A DNA stretch of 64,000 nt from Chryseobacterium edaphi (GCF_025628985.1 NZ_JAOTEM010000001.1:1550001-1614000); one strand, 5' to 3'; numbered from the stretch's first letter, positions 1-8,439 are shown. The notes: generated from the sequence alone by a model not told the origin. Program-made: numbers and translations.

Positions 1-9
1 TTGAATAAC

Positions 10-77
10 AAGTTATAAGTTTTAAGTTATAAATTTGGGTAACGAAAACCTAAACCTGTAATCTAAAAACTGCAACC
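10..77. repeat. Heptad-periodic degenerate tandem repeat
   Basis: The stretch reads as successive 7-mers: AAGTTAT, AAGTTTT, AAGTTAT, AAATTTG, then looser units such as AAACCTG and AAAACTG. It lies just before the first gene. The same 7-bp phasing recurs at 12196-12230 and 57304-57352 with different unit sequences. Its function is unknown. Confidence 0.5.
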
Positions 78-1397
78 TTGATAAAATTTAAAGAAAAATA
101 TATTCAGATATCAATGGTCATCATTACTTTAGTGATGACCATTTTGCGTTTTTTACTCAATGAAAAAGGACGCGTAAATCCGGATTCAATCAATTATATG
201 AGATTTGCGCATGTATTTCCTGTGATTGATAATACGCAAACTCCGGCTGGTTATCCTTTGAGCATTAAATTTTTCACTTATTTTGGTCTTGATGAATTTT
301 GGAGTAGCAAATTGGTGGGAATCGCGGCATTTCTTTTCATCATTATCTTTTCATGGAAGAAAAAGTTTTATTTCAGAGAATCCGTTATTTTATGTTCTCT
401 TTTTAGTTTTCTTTCTATTTTTTCATTTACGATGAGCGAGGCTTTTATTCTCCCTTTCGTCATGGTTTATCTTTATACCTGTCATTTGGCGATTTCAGGA
501 AAATTGTCTCAGTTAAAAGCCATATTTTATCTTTCACTCTTACTTGTTTTAATGTATAATATAAGATTCAGTTCGCTCTTTATTATCGGAGCAACAGGTC
601 TTTTTGGATTATTAAATTGGAAAAAAAAATTCGGGAAAACATTTATTATTTCAGGCGCAATCGGATTTTTATTTGTGGTGTTGTTTAAATTTATTTATAC
701 AGATTACTTTAACGAAAAATATATTGATCAGTCTTTGCTGATTGGCCTTTATCCAACCTCAAAATTATTAAAAGAACTTTTTCAGGGTTTGGCGACAAGC
801 TTTAATCCTTTTATTCACATTTCCGATCCAGAAGGAAGATCAGTTAATTATGCAATTTATGGTATTGGTGTTCTAAATATCGCTCTAATGGTTTATTTTT
901 TCCTGCGAAAAAAACTATCAGAAACTGAGGCTTGTTATATTTTTATTGGAATCTGTGGCATTATCTGCTCGTATTTTGTACAGTATTTTTATCCAGTCAA
1001 CCCACTAGATTACAGATTGGTGGCTCCTTTTGTTTTGGGAATATGGTTGGTTTATTTCAACAGATTATTTGAAAAATTTGACATCAAAGTATATGCAATT
1101 GGCGCTTTAAGTTTGGCATCGGGACTTATGTTTACATGGTTATCAAAGGGAAACTATCTGGAGAACAGAAAGATTATTTCTGAATATCTGAAAGCTGAAA
1201 AAATGGATAAAATCCCTCTAAAATTCTTTGTCATTGAAGAAAAAGATCTTGAAAAAATACAGGTTGCCGAAATTTTGAGCACTGTAAATCCCGATATTAC
1301 CCTAACTTTTAAGGCTTCAGATACGCTTCAGAAAACAACACTTACACGTTACAAAGTTTTACAAAAAATTAAAATCGACAAGAATAAATATCAATAA
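78..1397 (+). CDS. Multispanning membrane protein, possible GT-C-type glycosyltransferase
   Basis: A 439-residue integral membrane protein with about ten or eleven hydrophobic segments and a soluble C-terminal tail of about 70 residues. An acidic motif in the first loop (around residue 36, NPDSINYM) and a late periplasmic loop with YPVNPLDYR resemble the layout of GT-C glycosyltransferases and O-antigen polymerase-like proteins, but I recognise no diagnostic signature. The open frame begins with TTG at 78. The ATG at codon 13 (position 114), just before the first membrane helix, is an alternative start. The gene stands alone upstream of a small acidic protein. The function call is inference from topology only. 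Confidence 0.6.
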   Translation: MIKFKEKYIQISMVIITLVMTILRFLLNEKGRVNPDSINYMRFAHVFPVIDNTQTPAGYPLSIKFFTYFGLDEFWSSKLVGIAAFLFIIIFSWKKKFYFRESVILCSLFSFLSIFSFTMSEAFILPFVMVYLYTCHLAISGKLSQLKAIFYLSLLLVLMYNIRFSSLFIIGATGLFGLLNWKKKFGKTFIISGAIGFLFVVLFKFIYTDYFNEKYIDQSLLIGLYPTSKLLKELFQGLATSFNPFIHISDPEGRSVNYAIYGIGVLNIALMVYFFLRKKLSETEACYIFIGICGIICSYFVQYFYPVNPLDYRLVAPFVLGIWLVYFNRLFEKFDIKVYAIGALSLASGLMFTWLSKGNYLENRKIISEYLKAEKMDKIPLKFFVIEEKDLEKIQVAEILSTVNPDITLTFKASDTLQKTTLTRYKVLQKIKIDKNKYQ

Positions 1398-1404
1398 TTT
1401 TATA

Positions 1405-1412
1405 TATCTTTG
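1405..1412 (+). promoter_or_regulatory. -7 box of a Bacteroidota promoter (TATCTTTG)
   Basis: TATCTTTG matches the TAnnTTTG -7 consensus of Bacteroidota and lies 22 bp before the ATG at 1435. No clear TTG -33 element is at the expected distance. Confidence 0.45.
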
Positions 1413-1434
1413 AGAAAGTTTAAACATTAAAAAA

Positions 1435-1674
1435 ATGAAATTACCAAAGTTTTTATTAGCAGACAATTCGGAATTTCCTGAAGATTTATTTGTAGTTCAT
1501 ACAGAATATCCAAGATTCATATTGAATGTTGAGGAAGAGGAAGTTGAATGGTTAGATGATCTGGAAGGCGACGATGAAGAAACTATGGCAGATGAGGCTA
1601 CAAAGGTTGTAGAAGCTGCTTTCAAATGGTGTGATGAAGAGTTGGCAAAATACGACGAAGACGAGGAAGAATAA
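1435..1674 (+). CDS. Small acidic protein of unknown function
   Basis: A 79-residue cytosolic protein with no signal peptide or membrane segment. The N-terminal third is mixed (MKLPKFLLADNSEFPEDLFVVHTEYPRF). The rest is extremely acidic, with Asp/Glu clusters around residues 46-58 and a DEDEEE end. An ATG start follows a -7 box at 1405 with a short leader, and a strong bidirectional hairpin follows the stop, so this is probably a monocistronic gene. It resembles short conserved hypothetical proteins of Chryseobacterium and relatives. No domain is recognised. The charge pattern could suit a nucleic-acid mimic or a basic-protein partner, but that is speculation. Confidence 0.75.
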   Translation: MKLPKFLLADNSEFPEDLFVVHTEYPRFILNVEEEEVEWLDDLEGDDEETMADEATKVVEAAFKWCDEELAKYDEDEEE

Positions 1675-1690
1675 TCAATTTATTACTCAT

Positions 1691-1724
1691 AAAAAAAGGA
1701 ACTCAAATTTGAGTTCCTTTTTTA
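1691..1724. terminator. Bidirectional intrinsic terminator
   Basis: GGAACTCAAATTTGAGTTCC is a perfect palindrome flanked by A- and T-tracts. It lies between the convergent small acidic gene and the META-domain gene. Confidence 0.85.
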
Positions 1725-1727
1725 TTT

Positions 1728-2138
1728 TTAGTCAGCTTTATTAAATTTCAATAGTAAAAGATTATCCTGATACAATTCTAAAGTAGTTCCGGAAACAACA
1801 TATTTATTCACCTTCCCCATCATACTCATAAAATTCTGCTCGACGCTCATGTTATCACAAGCCATTTTTGTAGAACCCAATTGAGAAGCCGTAAAAGTTC
1901 CTGAAGTTGCGTCTGTAGACAATGTTCCGAAGTAACTGTTGCATCCTGCATTTCCGTTCACCTTTGCGCCATCAATGTTTAATGTAGGCGTTTTCCCTTT
2001 TACATTATCTGCCAAAACCCATTTTGTGGCTGCAATTGAAGGTTGAGATTTTCCAACTTTTGATGACGAAGAACTCGCCATTGTTCCGCAAGAAGCTAGA
2101 AAAGCAACCGTGCATATACTTAAAAAAAGATTTTTCAT
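1728..2138 (-). CDS. META-domain lipoprotein (HslJ-like)
   Basis: A 136-residue secreted lipoprotein: MKNLFLSICTVAFLASC gives a signal sequence and lipobox with Cys17. After a Ser-rich linker comes a META domain (PF03724), seen in W-V-L (residues 41-43), 'GAKVNGNAGCNSYFGTL' (about 57-73) and 'STKMACDNMSVEQNFMSMM' (about 89-107). META proteins include E. coli HslJ, an envelope protein linked to novobiocin resistance and heat response; their molecular function is not well defined. The gene is monocistronic, convergent with the acidic gene on one side and downstream of pheT and its terminator. Confidence 0.85.
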   Translation of the reverse strand: MKNLFLSICTVAFLASCGTMASSSSSKVGKSQPSIAATKWVLADNVKGKTPTLNIDGAKVNGNAGCNSYFGTLSTDATSGTFTASQLGSTKMACDNMSVEQNFMSMMGKVNKYVVSGTTLELYQDNLLLLKFNKAD

Positions 2139-2252
2139 TTTTAGATTTTTTATTTTAAAGTCAAATGCAACAAAAGTTCCATTCTTCTTTTTTGATTTAA
2201 ACCAAATTTACGGAAATAATATTATTTACGGCAGTTTCTACACTTTATTCCA

Positions 2253-2277
2253 TAAAAAAACGGACAAAAGTCCGTTA
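2253..2277 (-). terminator. Intrinsic terminator of pheT
   Basis: On the minus strand ACGGAC-TTTT-GTCCGT is followed by a T-tract, 33 bp after the pheT stop codon. Confidence 0.8.
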
Positions 2278-2310
2278 TATTGTATTGTTGAAATTTATTT
2301 ATTTTCGTGA

Positions 2311-4713
2311 TTACGATCTCAACTCTGCATTGAATTCTTTCTGGAAAGACTTGATTAGAGAATCCATCACTTCATAAATTTCTTTCTCTTCCAATGTTTT
2401 TTCTTCATTCAATAATTCAAAACTCATTGCGTAAGACTTCTTACCTTCCGGAAGATTTTTTCCTTCGTAAACATCAAATAAATTAATGTTTTTGATATAT
2501 GGAGACTTATTCTTTTTCGCAGTCTGAAATAATTCCTGATAGGTAATATTTTTATCGATCAATAAAGCTAAATCTCTTCTGATTTTATTAAATTTAGGAA
2601 TATCTTTAAATTTAAGCTCGTTTGCAGAGCGTAATTTCTGTGCAAATTCCAATTCGATTTCTGCATAGAAACAATCCTGATCGATATCAAAATCTTTCAG
2701 CATTCGAGGAGCTACTTTTCCGATTCTCACTAAAGTTTCACCTTCAGATTCATAAGCTAAAGCATCTGAAAATCTATCGTCTGACAAAGCAACTTCTTTA
2801 TAATCAATTGCCAATCTTTCCAACAAAACTTTCACATAAGCTTTTAGATTGTAAAAATCTGTTGCAGATTTTGGCTGTAGCCAGTTTTCAGAAAGATTTC
2901 TTCCTGTCACTAAAATTGCCAATTGTTTTCTCTCTTCGTACTTCTCTTTTTTGTGGTAAATTTTTCCGAATTCAAAAAACTTAAGATCTTGATTTTTTCT
3001 ATTGATATTGTAAACAGCATTCTGTAAAAGTCCTTCCAATAAAGACTTTCTCATGAAAGCCAAATCATTGCTTAAAGGATTCAAAAGCTTTACAGCATCA
3101 GTTTCATCTTTCACAGAAGTCAGAGAATTGTTCATCACTTCATTGAAACCTAAACCTTGTAAAGTTCTCGCCCAGTTATTTTCTAATTCGTCCTGATCTT
3201 TTGCACTTAGTTTTACAGGTGTGAATGAAATCTTCTGCGGAGCTTCAATTTTATTGTAACCGTAAATTCTTAAGATCTCTTCAATGACGTCGATTTCTCT
3301 TGTCACATCAGCTCTGTAAGCAGGAACAGAGATTTCAAAACCATTCTGAATTTCATTTAAAACCTGAATTTCAAGCGCTTTTAAAATTTCTTTTACCTTT
3401 TCTCTGTGAATTTTCGTTCCTAAAATCTGCTCAATTTTTGAAAATCTGATGATCACATAATTGTCTTCAATTTTCTTAGGGTATTCTTCCAATAAATCTC
3501 CAACAAGATTTCCTTCTGCCAAATCCTGAATCATTTTGATTGCGTGAGTGATTGCAGTTCTTGTAATATTTGGATCTACACCTCTCTCAAATCTGAAAGA
3601 TGCATCAGTATTCAAACCATGTGCTTTTGCAGCTTTTCTTACTGCAACAGGATTGAAATAAGCACTTTCCAGGAAAATCGTTTTTGTTTCGCTGGAAACT
3701 CCCGAATTGGCCCCACCAAAAACTCCTGCAATACACATCGGGTTATTTTTTCCGTCTTTAATGATAATTTCAGAACCATTCAACGTTCTTTCAATACCAT
3801 CCAAAGTTGTGAATTTTGTTCCTTCTGCTACAGTTCCTACTTTCACTTTTTTGTCCGAAATTTTATCTGCATCAAAAGCATGAAGCGGCTGACCAAAACC
3901 ATGAAGAATGTAGTTGGTAATATCTACAATATTGTTGATCGGACTCAATCCTATTGCTTTTAATCTGTCTTTCAACCAAGATGGAGATTCTGAAACTTTT
4001 ACGTTTTCGATAACAGCTCCGATGTATCTCGGTGTTAATTCGGCATCTTCAACCTCTAATGTAAATTCGTGTGTTCCTTCGTTATTCAAAGCAACTGATG
4101 ATACTTTTTGAAAATCACCTTTTTGCTGATTGGTTGAAAGAAATGCATACAAATCTCTTGCAACACCGTAATGTGACATTGCATCGGTTCTGTTTGGTGT
4201 CAAACCAATCTCGAAAACCTCATCATTTGTCAATTCAAAATAATCTGCAAAATTTTTCCCAACTTCATATTTAGTTTCATCTAAAACCATAATCCCACCA
4301 TGATCGTCGCTTAATCCCAATTCGTCTTCTGCGCAAATCATTCCCTGTGAAACTTCACCTCTTATTTTAGCAGCTTTAATTTCAAAAAAGTTTCCGGTTT
4401 TATCATAGATTTTGGTTCCGACAATAGCTACAGGAACCGTTTGTCCGGCTTCAACATTCGGAGCACCGCAAACGATCTCCAAAACTTTACCGTTTCCTAC
4501 ATCTACCGTTGTTTTCTTTAATTTATCTGCATTCGGATGTTTTTCGCAGGTCAAAACTTTTCCTACAACTACACCTTCCAAACTTCCTTTTATGCTTTCA
4601 AATTTCTCTATCCCTTCTACTTCAAGACCTATATCTGTAAGGAATTCACCGATTCTTTCAGATTTTAATTCCGTTTTAATATAGTCTTTCAGCCAGTTGT
4701 TTGATATTTTCAT
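2311..4713 (-). CDS. pheT: Phenylalanine--tRNA ligase beta subunit
   Basis: The large subunit of the (alpha-beta)2 phenylalanyl-tRNA synthetase, which charges tRNA-Phe in the cytosol together with PheS (not in this window). At 800 residues it has the usual bacterial length. Visible domains in order: an N-terminal EMAP/tRNA-binding-like OB fold (about 40-150, 'VVVGKVLTCEKHPNADKLKKTTVDVG' and 'IVCGAPN'), B3/B4 ('GLTPNRTDAMSHYGVARDL', 'NNIVDITNYILHGFGQPLHAFD'), B5 (about 400-480), the catalytic-like core with 'GFNEVMNNSLTS', and a C-terminal ferredoxin-fold anticodon-binding domain ('FKDIPKFNKIRRDLALLID' onward). ATG start. It is transcribed alone and terminated at 2253-2277. Confidence 0.97.
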   Translation of the reverse strand: MKISNNWLKDYIKTELKSERIGEFLTDIGLEVEGIEKFESIKGSLEGVVVGKVLTCEKHPNADKLKKTTVDVGNGKVLEIVCGAPNVEAGQTVPVAIVGTKIYDKTGNFFEIKAAKIRGEVSQGMICAEDELGLSDDHGGIMVLDETKYEVGKNFADYFELTNDEVFEIGLTPNRTDAMSHYGVARDLYAFLSTNQQKGDFQKVSSVALNNEGTHEFTLEVEDAELTPRYIGAVIENVKVSESPSWLKDRLKAIGLSPINNIVDITNYILHGFGQPLHAFDADKISDKKVKVGTVAEGTKFTTLDGIERTLNGSEIIIKDGKNNPMCIAGVFGGANSGVSSETKTIFLESAYFNPVAVRKAAKAHGLNTDASFRFERGVDPNITRTAITHAIKMIQDLAEGNLVGDLLEEYPKKIEDNYVIIRFSKIEQILGTKIHREKVKEILKALEIQVLNEIQNGFEISVPAYRADVTREIDVIEEILRIYGYNKIEAPQKISFTPVKLSAKDQDELENNWARTLQGLGFNEVMNNSLTSVKDETDAVKLLNPLSNDLAFMRKSLLEGLLQNAVYNINRKNQDLKFFEFGKIYHKKEKYEERKQLAILVTGRNLSENWLQPKSATDFYNLKAYVKVLLERLAIDYKEVALSDDRFSDALAYESEGETLVRIGKVAPRMLKDFDIDQDCFYAEIELEFAQKLRSANELKFKDIPKFNKIRRDLALLIDKNITYQELFQTAKKNKSPYIKNINLFDVYEGKNLPEGKKSYAMSFELLNEEKTLEEKEIYEVMDSLIKSFQKEFNAELRS

Positions 4714-4850
4714 CCTTTAATTTTGAAAATTTATTTTGAATTTTTTCAAGTTACAAATGTCGTGTTTTTTTAAGAAAAAAAGAAATTTATAGGCACCTAC
4801 AATTCCAATTTATTTATATAATATACAATCGAAAACTGCGATAGAATCTT

Positions 4851-4948
4851 ATAAACTTTTGCCACTGATGTAATCCATCAAATCATCTTTGTAATTTGGA
4901 GCAATGACGATCTGCTCCTTTCCGATAATGATGTGATTTCTTTCGATG
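4851..4948 (-). pseudogene. Duplicated 3'-end fragment of the LytTR response regulator gene
   Basis: Read on the minus strand this encodes IERNHIIIGKEQIVIAPNYK followed by DDLMDYISGKSL and a stop. The intact regulator at 6362-7084 ends IERNHIIIEKEQIVIAPNYK, SLMEYIGGKSL after one more Asp, and a stop. By eye the two copies differ at about a dozen of 98 bases, so this is a diverged homologous end and not an exact duplication. Homology starts abruptly at ATCGAAAGAAATCAC and ends at the stop codon. Together with the intact copy it brackets the Fic gene as a direct repeat. Confidence 0.85.
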
Positions 4949-4964
4949 GTAAAAAATATGGAGA

Positions 4965-6296
4965 TTAAATAATCTGATTATTAATTTCCTTTAATAAATT
5001 TTTACCAAAAGAATCAATTATATTTTCTATTTGTTCATTCGAAAGATAATCGCCATAAATGAAGCTGTAAGTATTTAATGTATCAATTTCATAACTATAT
5101 TCGTCAAATTGAAATTCAATAAGACCTCCTGAAAAGTTTTTCGAAATATTTGATTTTTTCAAATTCTTAAACTCAACCGAGAATCTTATTTCTTCATAAA
5201 TCAAACCTAACTTAGAAATAGAATCTTGAAAAACTTTGTCAAAAAAGAATAAAAGATTATCTCCTGTTTCTGTAATATGTCCATTATCTGTCTCAATATG
5301 AATTTTAACTATTTTCTCTTCAAATAAATCATCAAATTTTGAAATTTTATTCTGCCATAAATTGACAAATGGAATTATAGTTCTTTGATAAATTTCATTA
5401 AATACAGCAAACGAATTTCTTTGTCTGATTTTTATTTTATCATAATTATAGTTTTTTTTAAGAACTTCCAATTGCTTTTCCCAATCTCCTTGTTCTTCAA
5501 TCGACTCTCCTCTTGCGCCTTTAATGGAAAGTTCCAAACTCCAAATTAATTGCTCAGAAATATAATTAATAAAAGCAGTATAATCTCCTAAATCAGCGAT
5601 ATGCAATGCTCTCAAATAATTTTGTTTATCAGAAGATTTTATTACAACGGGTGGAAATCCAAATTTCAATAAAACATAATTCAATAACAATCTTGCAATC
5701 CTTCCGTTTCCATCATCAAACGGGTGTATTCTCACAAATTTATAATGCAACATTGCTGCTAAAGTTACAGGATTCAAAACATATTCTTCGTGTCTATACC
5801 AATCAATAAGTTCTCCCATCAATCTTGGAGTTTCAGATGGTAAAGCATAATCAAATATTTCTCCGTTTGATAGTATCACCGAATTTGGAAATTCTTTGTA
5901 ATTCCCAATTTTTATTTGTCTTCTGGTTTGCTGACCTTCATTTGTAATTGCATCTTTCCAAAAAGGTTTAACCAAAATTATCTCATTCAACTCTTTAATT
6001 TGATTTTCACTTAACGGTCTTTCAGTGTCATTTGCCCATTCTCTGACAATATTAAATGCTACATCATGAGCTTCCATCTCATCAAATTCTCTCTTCTGAT
6101 GACTTCCTTGAGTATCTCCAAAAATAAGTAATAATTTTGTTTCACCATAAGTAAGCGTATTACCCTCGAGATGATTAGAATTATAATTAAATTCCAGCCT
6201 AAACTTTTCATCAATTCTTTTTTGATAAGTAAAATTGATAGGTTTTAGTTTGTTCAAATCAGATTTAAGTAAGTCAACTTTATCTAAATTATGCAT
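4965..6296 (-). CDS. Fic-family protein (class II, predicted AMPylase)
   Basis: A 443-residue Fic-domain protein. Fic enzymes usually transfer AMP from ATP to Ser/Thr/Tyr of target proteins. The complete active-site motif HPFDDGNGRIAR is at residues 191-202, with catalytic His191. An N-terminal inhibitory-helix motif SNHLEG at 40-45 fits the (S/T)xxxE(G/N) consensus, which makes it a class II, self-inhibited Fic. The last 190 residues are Lys/Asn/Ile-rich with no domain I recognise and may bind the target. ATG start. The gene is AT-rich and is inserted between the intact LytTR regulator and a duplicated copy of that gene's 3' end, 16 bp from the latter. No antitoxin-like partner is adjacent. 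The AMPylation role is family knowledge; the target is unknown. Confidence 0.92.
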   Translation of the reverse strand: MHNLDKVDLLKSDLNKLKPINFTYQKRIDEKFRLEFNYNSNHLEGNTLTYGETKLLLIFGDTQGSHQKREFDEMEAHDVAFNIVREWANDTERPLSENQIKELNEIILVKPFWKDAITNEGQQTRRQIKIGNYKEFPNSVILSNGEIFDYALPSETPRLMGELIDWYRHEEYVLNPVTLAAMLHYKFVRIHPFDDGNGRIARLLLNYVLLKFGFPPVVIKSSDKQNYLRALHIADLGDYTAFINYISEQLIWSLELSIKGARGESIEEQGDWEKQLEVLKKNYNYDKIKIRQRNSFAVFNEIYQRTIIPFVNLWQNKISKFDDLFEEKIVKIHIETDNGHITETGDNLLFFFDKVFQDSISKLGLIYEEIRFSVEFKNLKKSNISKNFSGGLIEFQFDEYSYEIDTLNTYSFIYGDYLSNEQIENIIDSFGKNLLKEINNQII

Positions 6297-6361
6297 TGCC
6301 TGAAATTTTTATGCAATTTATGAAATTAAGAGCAACTTATTTTCATAAATAGATATAGTAA

Positions 6362-7084
6362 CTATAAACTTTTCCCGCCAATATATTCCATCAGACTATC
6401 CTTATAATTTGGAGCAATGACGATCTGCTCCTTTTCGATAATGATGTGATTTCTTTCGATAGCTTCAATTTTATTTAAAGCAACAATAAAAGAACGGTGA
6501 ACACGCATAAAATCTTCAGAAGGCAATTCTTCTTCCAGTTTTTTCAGACTCATCAAAGTCAAAATCGGTTTTGGATTGTCTTTAAGGTAAATTTTAACGT
6601 AATCTTTCAAACCTTCGATGTAGAGGATTTCAGAAAAATTGATCTTAATTTGTTTGTATTCTGATTTTACGAAAATAAATTCCTGCTTTTTCTTTGGTTC
6701 TGAAAACGAAACTGATTGTAGTGATTCGAAGTGACTTTTCGCTTTTGAAGATGCGCTCAAAAATTCATTATAGTCAAATGGTTTAAGCAAATAATCTAGA
6801 GCATTCACTTTGTAGCCTTCAATTGCATACTGGTCAAACGCAGTGGTAAAAATTACTTTACTTTTCGAAGGCAGCAATTTTGAAAATTCCAGACCAGACA
6901 AATCCGGCATTTGAATGTCAAGAAAAAACAGATCTATATCTTTTTCTTCTAAAACCTGCATTGCTTCGATAGCATTATTACATTTTGCCGTTAATTCTAG
7001 AAAAGGGGTTTTCAGAACATAGCTTTCAATTAAATTCAATGCCATTGGTTCGTCGTCGGCAATAAGACAGGAGACTTTTTTCAT
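6362..7084 (-). CDS. LytTR-family response regulator
   Basis: A 240-residue two-component response regulator. The receiver domain (about 1-120) has the acidic pair D10/D11, phosphoacceptor D56 in LFFLDIQMPDLSG, the TT switch in VIFTTAFD and Lys in LLKPFD. The C-terminal LytTR DNA-binding domain (about 138-235) shows 'EFIFVKSEYKQIKI', 'ILYIEGLKDYVKIYL' and 'FMRVHRSFIVALNKI'. It begins 1 bp after the sensor-kinase stop codon, so the pair is one operon. Its 3' end borders the inserted Fic gene, and a diverged copy of the last 33 codons lies beyond that gene at 4851-4948. The present 3' end may therefore have come with the insertion. Confidence 0.95.
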   Translation of the reverse strand: MKKVSCLIADDEPMALNLIESYVLKTPFLELTAKCNNAIEAMQVLEEKDIDLFFLDIQMPDLSGLEFSKLLPSKSKVIFTTAFDQYAIEGYKVNALDYLLKPFDYNEFLSASSKAKSHFESLQSVSFSEPKKKQEFIFVKSEYKQIKINFSEILYIEGLKDYVKIYLKDNPKPILTLMSLKKLEEELPSEDFMRVHRSFIVALNKIEAIERNHIIIEKEQIVIAPNYKDSLMEYIGGKSL

Positions 7085-7085
7085 T

Positions 7086-7976
7086 TTACTTCGTTTTCAG
7101 TTTCATTTCTGCAATGTACATTCCGTTGTTGAGGAAAGAGTGAAATTCATGTTTTTCGGGATACAGCAAATTAAGTCTTTTTTGAAGATTCTCCAAGCCA
7201 ATTCCTGAGCCGCTTTTATCAGAATCTGTTTTGGGAAAATTTGAATTTGAAGCTGTAAAATGTATTTCGTCTTCTAAAATTTCCATTTTAAAATTAATAT
7301 CTGAAGGTTGAGTTGCAGAAATCCCATGTTTAAAGGCATTTTCAACAATTGAAATAAAAAGCAGAGGTGCAACTTCGAGACTTGGAACGTGAGTAGGAAA
7401 ACTTGTGAAAACTTTCGTTTTATCATTTAATCTCAAAGTTATCAGTTCGATATATTTATTCAGGAAATCGATTTCTTCCGAAAGACTGATCTTTTCTACA
7501 TCCGTTTTATACAAAAGATGGCGCATCAGTTTACTCAAGCTGTGAATACTTTGTTTTGCTTTGTCGGGCGCAAATTCTACCAATGAATAAATATTGTTGA
7601 GTGCGTTGAAGAAAAAGTGTGGCTGTAATTGATATTTTAGGTGTTGAAGTTCAGATTTGAGTTTGATATTGTCTGCTTCACTTTTCATTTCTTCTGCCTG
7701 TTTCATTCTCTGGCCGGAGCTTATGGCAATAGAAAAAGCAACGGGAATCATGTAAGTAAGGAAATCCATAAAATAACGTAATCCCATTGGTGGTCTTTTA
7801 CCTCTGAAATTTCTGGATTTTCCTGCTTCAAATAAATCGAAAATTTCGTTTCTGAAATAAATTAAAATTAAAATTAAAACAACATTTACAATAAAATAAC
7901 TGAGTTTTTTATTTGAGAAAAACCATTTGATCAGAAAAAGATAATTAACATAAAATATGATTGCCAAAAAAATCAA
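7086..7976 (-). CDS. LytS/YehU-type sensor histidine kinase, N-terminally interrupted
   Basis: A membrane sensor kinase of the His_kinase family (PF06580). After hydrophobic segments and a 'SEADNIKLKSELQHLKYQLQ' coiled-coil linker comes the H-box QPHFFFNALNNIYSLVEF, then an N-box ENAFKH and a G-box GSGIGLENLQKRL of the HATPase domain. The open frame from 7976 starts with TTG, immediately after an in-frame TAG. Upstream the same frame stays open to an ATG at 8114 and encodes a plausible first membrane helix (see 7977-8114). The original protein was probably 342 residues with four membrane segments. What remains lacks the first segment and a proper start. It is co-transcribed with the LytTR regulator. 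It is either inactivated, re-started, or read through at the amber codon. Confidence 0.85.
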   Translation of the reverse strand: MIFLAIIFYVNYLFLIKWFFSNKKLSYFIVNVVLILILIYFRNEIFDLFEAGKSRNFRGKRPPMGLRYFMDFLTYMIPVAFSIAISSGQRMKQAEEMKSEADNIKLKSELQHLKYQLQPHFFFNALNNIYSLVEFAPDKAKQSIHSLSKLMRHLLYKTDVEKISLSEEIDFLNKYIELITLRLNDKTKVFTSFPTHVPSLEVAPLLFISIVENAFKHGISATQPSDINFKMEILEDEIHFTASNSNFPKTDSDKSGSGIGLENLQKRLNLLYPEKHEFHSFLNNGMYIAEMKLKTK

Positions 7977-8114
7977 CTATAACCAGAAATGCTGAAAAAG
8001 ACCCAGCCAATTGCCATCTGAACCCAAAGAAAAGCCAGCAGGCAGAAAAAATAAAACCAGCCATATCAATATATGAATGCTGATTTCTAAATTATTATTT
8101 TTGAAATTAATCAT
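7977..8114 (-). pseudogene. Detached N-terminus of the sensor kinase, ending in an amber codon
   Basis: From ATG at 8114 the frame reads 45 codons, beginning MINFKNNNLEISIHILIWLV, continuing through a hydrophobic segment to ...GLFQHFWL, and then TAG at 7979-7977. The next codon, TTG, opens the kinase frame without any shift. HFWL-stop-LIFLAIIFY would read HFWLQLIFLAIIFY if the TAG were CAG, a single C-to-T change. This is the usual N-terminal membrane helix for the family. A sequencing error is possible, but a base substitution is less likely as an error than a homopolymer slip. Confidence 0.75.
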
Positions 8115-8388
8115 GGAAATCTATTGATTGAAAGTATTTCAATGTAAAATTTATTCTAAATGCTTTTACTATTTTTAAAATTTAAATCTATCCAGTCCTT
8201 TAAAAATTGAAAATCTGTGAAATTTTTGAAAAAGTGATTCTAAAAATTTTCCTATCATAATCTTCTTATTTGAGAATTAATAATAATTACCTTCTAAAAT
8301 TGCTCAATAACTACACCAATATCAAATTTAATAGACAAAACGTGAAATTTTATAGAAGAACTCTTGATTTTTCTGCTAAATCCAATAA
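8115..8388. other. Intergenic region without recognisable gene
   Basis: AT-rich sequence between the dnaN terminator and the kinase start. I see no frame with coding character, no tRNA-like cloverleaf and no clear TAnnTTTG box for the kinase. Confidence 0.5.
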
Positions 8389-8417
8389 AAAAAGAGATTG
8401 AAAAATCAACCTCTTTT
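8389..8417 (-). terminator. Intrinsic terminator of dnaN
   Basis: Minus strand: AAAGAGGTTGA, loop TTTT, TCAATCTCTTT followed by T residues, just after the dnaN stop. Confidence 0.8.
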
Positions 8418-8439
8418 AATTATTTATTAAATTTTAATC

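Noticed and set aside
2110..2310. Plus-strand frame of 66 codons overlapping the META-gene start
   Set aside because: Composition is poly-Phe/Lys from AT-rich intergenic DNA, it covers the pheT terminator, and it has no plausible start signal.
4851..6361. Direct repeats around the Fic gene as ends of an insertion sequence
   Set aside because: There is no transposase, and the repeats are coding 3' ends of a regulator with many differences, not terminal inverted repeats or a short target duplication.
7980..8030. Heptad-like string (CCAATTGCC...) near the kinase start
   Set aside because: It lies within the open kinase frame and encodes a plausible loop, and the 7-bp phase is kept for only two steps.
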